The notes under the pieces are model-generated. The model made no database searches and had not been told where the DNA came from. It worked only from the letters and a program-made list of their open reading frames with translations. The position numbers were made by a program, and so were the translations under genes. A DNA stretch of 64,000 nucleotides from Lysinibacillus_B sp036662795 (GTDB taxonomy: Bacteria; Bacillota; Bacilli; Bacillales_A; Planococcaceae). The stretch spans positions 62,001 through 126,000 of the forward strand of contig NZ_JBAFWZ010000002.1 of NCBI RefSeq assembly GCF_036662795.1. The letters are read 5' to 3'. Positions 60,841-64,000 of the stretch are shown here, piece after piece; position 1 is the first letter of the stretch; the number at the start of each line of letters is the position of its first letter.

Positions 60841-61413
60841 TTACGCTTGATAGAATGTGACAGACATTTTCTCACTGTCATATAGACACCAGTCACGTGA
60901 TTCGACGACGGCGCCAACGTTGATTGCATATGACCGGTCGCCAACGTAAATTTCTTCATTATAACGGATCGCAGTTCGGACACCGTCGATATAAATTGCT
61001 GCGCGATGACTATGCCCAAAAAATAATAGTGGCGTATGTACCTCAGGGAATGTAGGCTCGAAATGTTCATCCCATAGAAATTGATGTCCGTGCATAATTG
61101 TAGCTCCATCAATGACAATTTGACCTTCATAGTTTAAAAATTGCTGGAGTCCTGTCACCATTGCAATTCTCTCTTCTTGATTTCCGATAACAGAAGAGAA
61201 TGTAAGTAGCTGTAGGAATTTGTCTGAAAGTTTTGCAGCCTCATGCAATTTAGCTCCTCGTATACTTTCTGCCTTTCGTTTCCCGATTATACATTCAAAT
61301 AAATCGCCTAGCCCAATAATTTCTGCATTCGGATGGATCTCCTTAATATGCTGTAAAACGGCCTTCGTATTTTTATAGTGAGAATGTAAATCTCCTAGCA
61401 ATGCATATTGCAA
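60841..61413 (-). CDS. Calcineurin-like metallophosphoesterase
   Basis: 190 residues. Two-metal phosphoesterase motifs in order: LGDLHSHY (D, H), GLGDLFE (GD), VIGNQEE (GN-x-E in place of GNHD/E), MHGHQF (GH) and FFGHSHRAA (GHxH). This is the small YfcE/PrpE-like type. The Asn-Gln in GNQEE replaces the usual GNHE histidine proton donor, as in some family members. TTG 61413 has AGAGG 8 nt upstream; GTG 61422 overlaps it. Monocistronic. Confidence 0.88.
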   Translation of the reverse strand: MQYALLGDLHSHYKNTKAVLQHIKEIHPNAEIIGLGDLFECIIGKRKAESIRGAKLHEAAKLSDKFLQLLTFSSVIGNQEERIAMVTGLQQFLNYEGQIVIDGATIMHGHQFLWDEHFEPTFPEVHTPLLFFGHSHRAAIYIDGVRTAIRYNEEIYVGDRSYAINVGAVVESRDWCLYDSEKMSVTFYQA

Positions 61414-61523
61414 AATAATCACCTCTAAAAAATGTCATATAGTCATTTTAATATAAAAATATTCATATGAAATAAGTAGTTTGATTGTTATTCTTCATCA
61501 TTTCGTAAAGGGGGATTTTCAAT

Positions 61524-63014
61524 ATGTTTATGACAAATATATTAGCTCAGCATGCACAAAATCAGCCAGATGATACTGCAATCGTTTTTGAAAATGGACA
61601 ATGGACGTATCGTGAGCTATATGAGAATGCACTTAAAATAGCTAGCTATATTAGGAGTCGAGGCTACGAGAAAGGGGATATTATTGCACAATACATGTTA
61701 AATTCAGATGTATTTATGGCTGTATATTATGGCGTTCAATTAGCTGGTTGTACAGTGATGCCAATTAATACAAAGCTAGCAACACCCGAACTCGAATATT
61801 TATTTTCACACTCAGAAGCAAGGGCATTACTTTTCGATGATAGATTAGCCCCTAACCTTGAACAATCTAAATACTCTTTTGAGGAAGAGCTGAACATGCA
61901 AGATATACGGAAGATTTTAGCAGGGGATTCCTTTGAAGCACAGAGTTCCGTATCGTTACAGGAGGAGGATACAGCAGTTGTTATGTACACGTCAGGAACA
62001 ACTGGTAAGCCTAAAGGAGTCATGCTATCGCATCGCAATATTTTTGAGACGGCAAGAATTTGGTCGGAATCAATGAATATGACTAATGAGGATAGGATGT
62101 ATATTTGTACACCGTTGTTCCACTGTGCAGGCAGCCATGTATTTGCTGTACCGACCATGTATAAGGGGGGGACGGTTATTATCGAGGAAGCTTTTTCTCC
62201 TCATCGGACATTACGAAATTTAGTAGAAACCGAGGCAACGATTTTCTTTGGTGTACCTGCGATGTATACGATTCTTCTAACGAAGCCAGAGCTAAAAGAG
62301 TATAGCTTTGAGCACTTACGGCTACTTTGCTATGGGGCCGCACCAATGCCGTACGAGCTCGTAAAGCGCTTAAAGGATACATTCCCGAAAGTAAAGGTGC
62401 AAAATTTATACGGTCAAACAGAAAATACGCCAGCAGCGACAACTCTTTTAGATAGCGATGCCTTAACAAAAGTAGGCTCAGTCGGCAAACCATTACCCTG
62501 TACAGACGTGAGGCTAATTAATGCGGATGGTGAGGTTGTGCAGGAGGGTGAAGTTGGGGAGATTGTTGTTCGTGGTCCGCAAGTAATGAAGGGTTATCTA
62601 CGCAATCCAGAGGAAACAGCGAGGGCTATAAGAGATGGCTGGCTACATTCTGGCGACTTAGGCCGCTTTGACGAAGAGGGGTTCCTTTATATCGTCGACC
62701 GAAAAAAGGATATGATTATTCGAGGCGGGGAAAATATTTATCCAATCGAGGTAGAGGAGGTATTGTACCAAATTCCGCAAGTGCTTGAGGCGGCAGTAGT
62801 CGGTATTCCTCACGAGGTTTATGGAGAAGTGCCAAAAGCCTTTGTTGTATTAAAGGAAGGCGAAACGGTAAGTGAAAGAGAAATTTTAAATTATGTAGCA
62901 GCAAGGCTAGCAAAATATAAAGTACCGTATGAGGTGGATTTAATTGATAGCCTGCCACGAAATGCATCTGGCAAAGTATTGAAGCATACACTGAGACCGA
63001 AACAAAATGTGTAG
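61524..63014 (+). CDS. Acyl-CoA synthetase (AMP-forming, class I adenylate-forming)
   Basis: 496 residues. P-loop-like AMP motif YTSGTTGKPKGVMLSH (~151-166), A5-type YGQTEN, A7 GWLHSGDLGRFDEEG, A8 RKKDMIIRGGENIYPIEVEE and the C-terminal catalytic Lys in NASGKVLKHTLR. It activates fatty or other carboxylic acids to CoA thioesters via acyl-AMP. The length and motifs fit medium/long-chain acyl-CoA ligases; chain-length preference cannot be read. Good ribosome binding site (AAAGGGGGA). Monocistronic, ended by a terminator. Confidence 0.92.
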   Translation: MFMTNILAQHAQNQPDDTAIVFENGQWTYRELYENALKIASYIRSRGYEKGDIIAQYMLNSDVFMAVYYGVQLAGCTVMPINTKLATPELEYLFSHSEARALLFDDRLAPNLEQSKYSFEEELNMQDIRKILAGDSFEAQSSVSLQEEDTAVVMYTSGTTGKPKGVMLSHRNIFETARIWSESMNMTNEDRMYICTPLFHCAGSHVFAVPTMYKGGTVIIEEAFSPHRTLRNLVETEATIFFGVPAMYTILLTKPELKEYSFEHLRLLCYGAAPMPYELVKRLKDTFPKVKVQNLYGQTENTPAATTLLDSDALTKVGSVGKPLPCTDVRLINADGEVVQEGEVGEIVVRGPQVMKGYLRNPEETARAIRDGWLHSGDLGRFDEEGFLYIVDRKKDMIIRGGENIYPIEVEEVLYQIPQVLEAAVVGIPHEVYGEVPKAFVVLKEGETVSEREILNYVAARLAKYKVPYEVDLIDSLPRNASGKVLKHTLRPKQNV

Positions 63015-63060
63015 TGGGCATCGTTAGTAATCATTGCATCGTAAGTTTATAAGTAGATCC

Positions 63061-63105
63061 AAGCATTTAAAGGATGAACGAGCATCCTTTAAGTGCTTTT
63101 TCATT
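63061..63105 (+). terminator. Rho-independent terminator
   Basis: AAGCATTTAAAGGATG pairs with CATCCTTTAAGTGCTT (G-T pair inside) and TTTTT follows. Confidence 0.9.
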
Positions 63106-63207
63106 TTTCTTAAGAAATTCTTCATAAACCTCCTTTCCAAGTCTTCATAATTGCCATTTACACTAGTAGTAACAGTTTAATAAGTCAGTTTTGAAAGGAC
63201 GGATAGT

Positions 63208-63903
63208 GTGATAGAAGTAAATTCATTACAGCATACATTTAGTATTGGGAAAAAGGGAAAGGAAAAGAAGGTGGATGTACTTAAAGGCATTCATTTTCAA
63301 GTAAGGGAGGGAGAAATTGTTTCGATTGTAGGGAAAAGTGGTTCAGGTAAGTCAACTTTGCTACAAGTTATTGCTGGATTTTTAAAGCCAGATACAGGCT
63401 CGATTGTTGTGAATGGTGTTGAAACAGCAGGGTTTAATGAAAAGCAGAGCGCGGCATTTCGTTTAGATAACTTCGGCTTTATTTTTCAAAACTTTCAGCT
63501 GCTACCGGGACAAAATGTCGTAGAAAATATTGAGCTACCGTTAAAGCTAAAAGGGGTAAACCCAGCCATTCGTAAAAAGAAGGTGCAGGAGATATTAAAG
63601 AAAGTCGGTTTAACAGAAGTAGCCGATCATTATCCAAACGAATTATCGGGTGGGCAGCAGCAGCGTGTTTCGATTGCGCGTGCGATGATTACGAATCCTC
63701 CGATTATTTTAGCGGATGAGCCTACAGGTAGCTTAGATATGCAAACGGAGCAAGAAATCTTACTGCTTATGCAGCAGCTAAATATTGAAAACAATTTAAC
63801 ATTCGTCATTATTACACACGATGAGGAAGTAGCGTCCATAGCGGATCGAACACTTCGCATGTCTGATGGCGTATTAGTGGAGGAAATACAACATGTTATT
63901 TAA
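63208..63903 (+). CDS. ABC exporter ATP-binding protein (MacB/LolD type)
   Basis: 231 residues. Walker A GKSGSGKST, Q-loop FIFQNFQLLPG, signature LSGGQQQRV, Walker B IILADEPTGSLD, H-loop IITHDE. GTG start with AAAGGACGG upstream. Overlaps the start of an FtsX-type permease by 11 bp and pairs with it. Confidence 0.94.
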   Translation: MIEVNSLQHTFSIGKKGKEKKVDVLKGIHFQVREGEIVSIVGKSGSGKSTLLQVIAGFLKPDTGSIVVNGVETAGFNEKQSAAFRLDNFGFIFQNFQLLPGQNVVENIELPLKLKGVNPAIRKKKVQEILKKVGLTEVADHYPNELSGGQQQRVSIARAMITNPPIILADEPTGSLDMQTEQEILLLMQQLNIENNLTFVIITHDEEVASIADRTLRMSDGVLVEEIQHVI

Positions 63904-64000
63904 AGATCAATTATTATTTGTCCTACAGCATATGCGTAAAAATAAGCTACGAGTGACTATGACGGTACTAGCGGCAATGATCGGCTGTGCATTTTTAATC
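63893..64000 (+). CDS. FtsX-like ABC permease, N-terminal part (cut by window end)
   Basis: The first 36 codons are present (MLFKDQLLFVLQHMRKNKLR, then a membrane helix TMTVLAAMIGCAFLI). The basic stretch followed by the first helix is the usual beginning of MacB/FtsX permeases. The ATG overlaps the last 11 bp of the ATPase gene. The rest lies outside the window. Confidence 0.8.
   Translation, partial: MLFKDQLLFVLQHMRKNKLRVTMTVLAAMIGCAFLI

Overview
The window reads as chromosome of a low-GC, endospore-forming member of the Bacillales, most like Lysinibacillus and related Planococcaceae. Sporulation genes are scattered through it: spore photoproduct lyase (splB), an alpha/beta-type small acid-soluble spore protein, a CotA-type laccase, cotJABC and the prkA-yhbH-spoVR run. 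Strong AGGAGG-type ribosome binding sites, frequent TTG/GTG starts, a tyrosine T-box and an RNase J agree with this. The genus is an inference from gene content; no rRNA or tRNA gene is present.

Layout. 1-8.4 kb: housekeeping and singletons (splB, GNAT, DUF4261, tRNA-dihydrouridine synthase) and a LysR regulator divergent from a 2,3-butanediol-dehydrogenase-like enzyme. 8.4-14 kb: a two-component system, then a MITE inserted at the kinase stop codon, then a MacB/FtsX-type ABC exporter. 14-21 kb: DUF4256, a UMF1-type MFS transporter coupled to a type I phosphodiesterase, a second MITE, and a double-HTH MerR regulator with an ABC-2 exporter. 21.5-29 kb: a hepT/mntA toxin-antitoxin pair, tyrS with its T-box leader, an SASP gene, small regulators, a tandem P-loop ATPase and a third MITE. 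29-38.6 kb: an envelope-defence block with TetR plus an FtsX exporter, a beta-lactamase-fold serine hydrolase, and a BceRS-BceAB-like module. 39-45.6 kb: a GntR-controlled catabolic operon (acylating acetaldehyde dehydrogenase, 4-hydroxy-2-oxovalerate aldolase, three TRAP transporter subunits, 2-hydroxyacid dehydrogenase). 45.7-64 kb: cotA, MFS, small proteins, DUF421, cotJABC, prkA-yhbH-spoVR, RNase J, a phosphoesterase, an acyl-CoA synthetase and the start of another ABC exporter cut by the window edge.

The most unusual content is non-coding. (1) Four intergenic loci carry degenerate repeats with a 21-bp period, each with its own sequence but a similar ATCnGAA-like core; three lie between convergent genes and one is a 26-unit array. 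(2) Two 260-bp MITE copies differ at one base and have 9-bp target duplications; a third, different element has an 8-bp duplication. All three share a core whose stems differ in sequence but keep base pairing. (3) A family of GCAGACGG hairpins serves as terminators. Two sporulation genes appear to use non-canonical start codons (prkA on ATC, cotJB on CTG).

Functionally, three regulated FtsX-family exporters plus one ABC-2 exporter suggest a strong response to antimicrobial peptides or envelope stress. The TRAP/aldolase operon suggests uptake of a hydroxy acid, its oxidation to a 4-hydroxy-2-oxo acid, and cleavage to pyruvate and acyl-CoA. That pathway is inferred.
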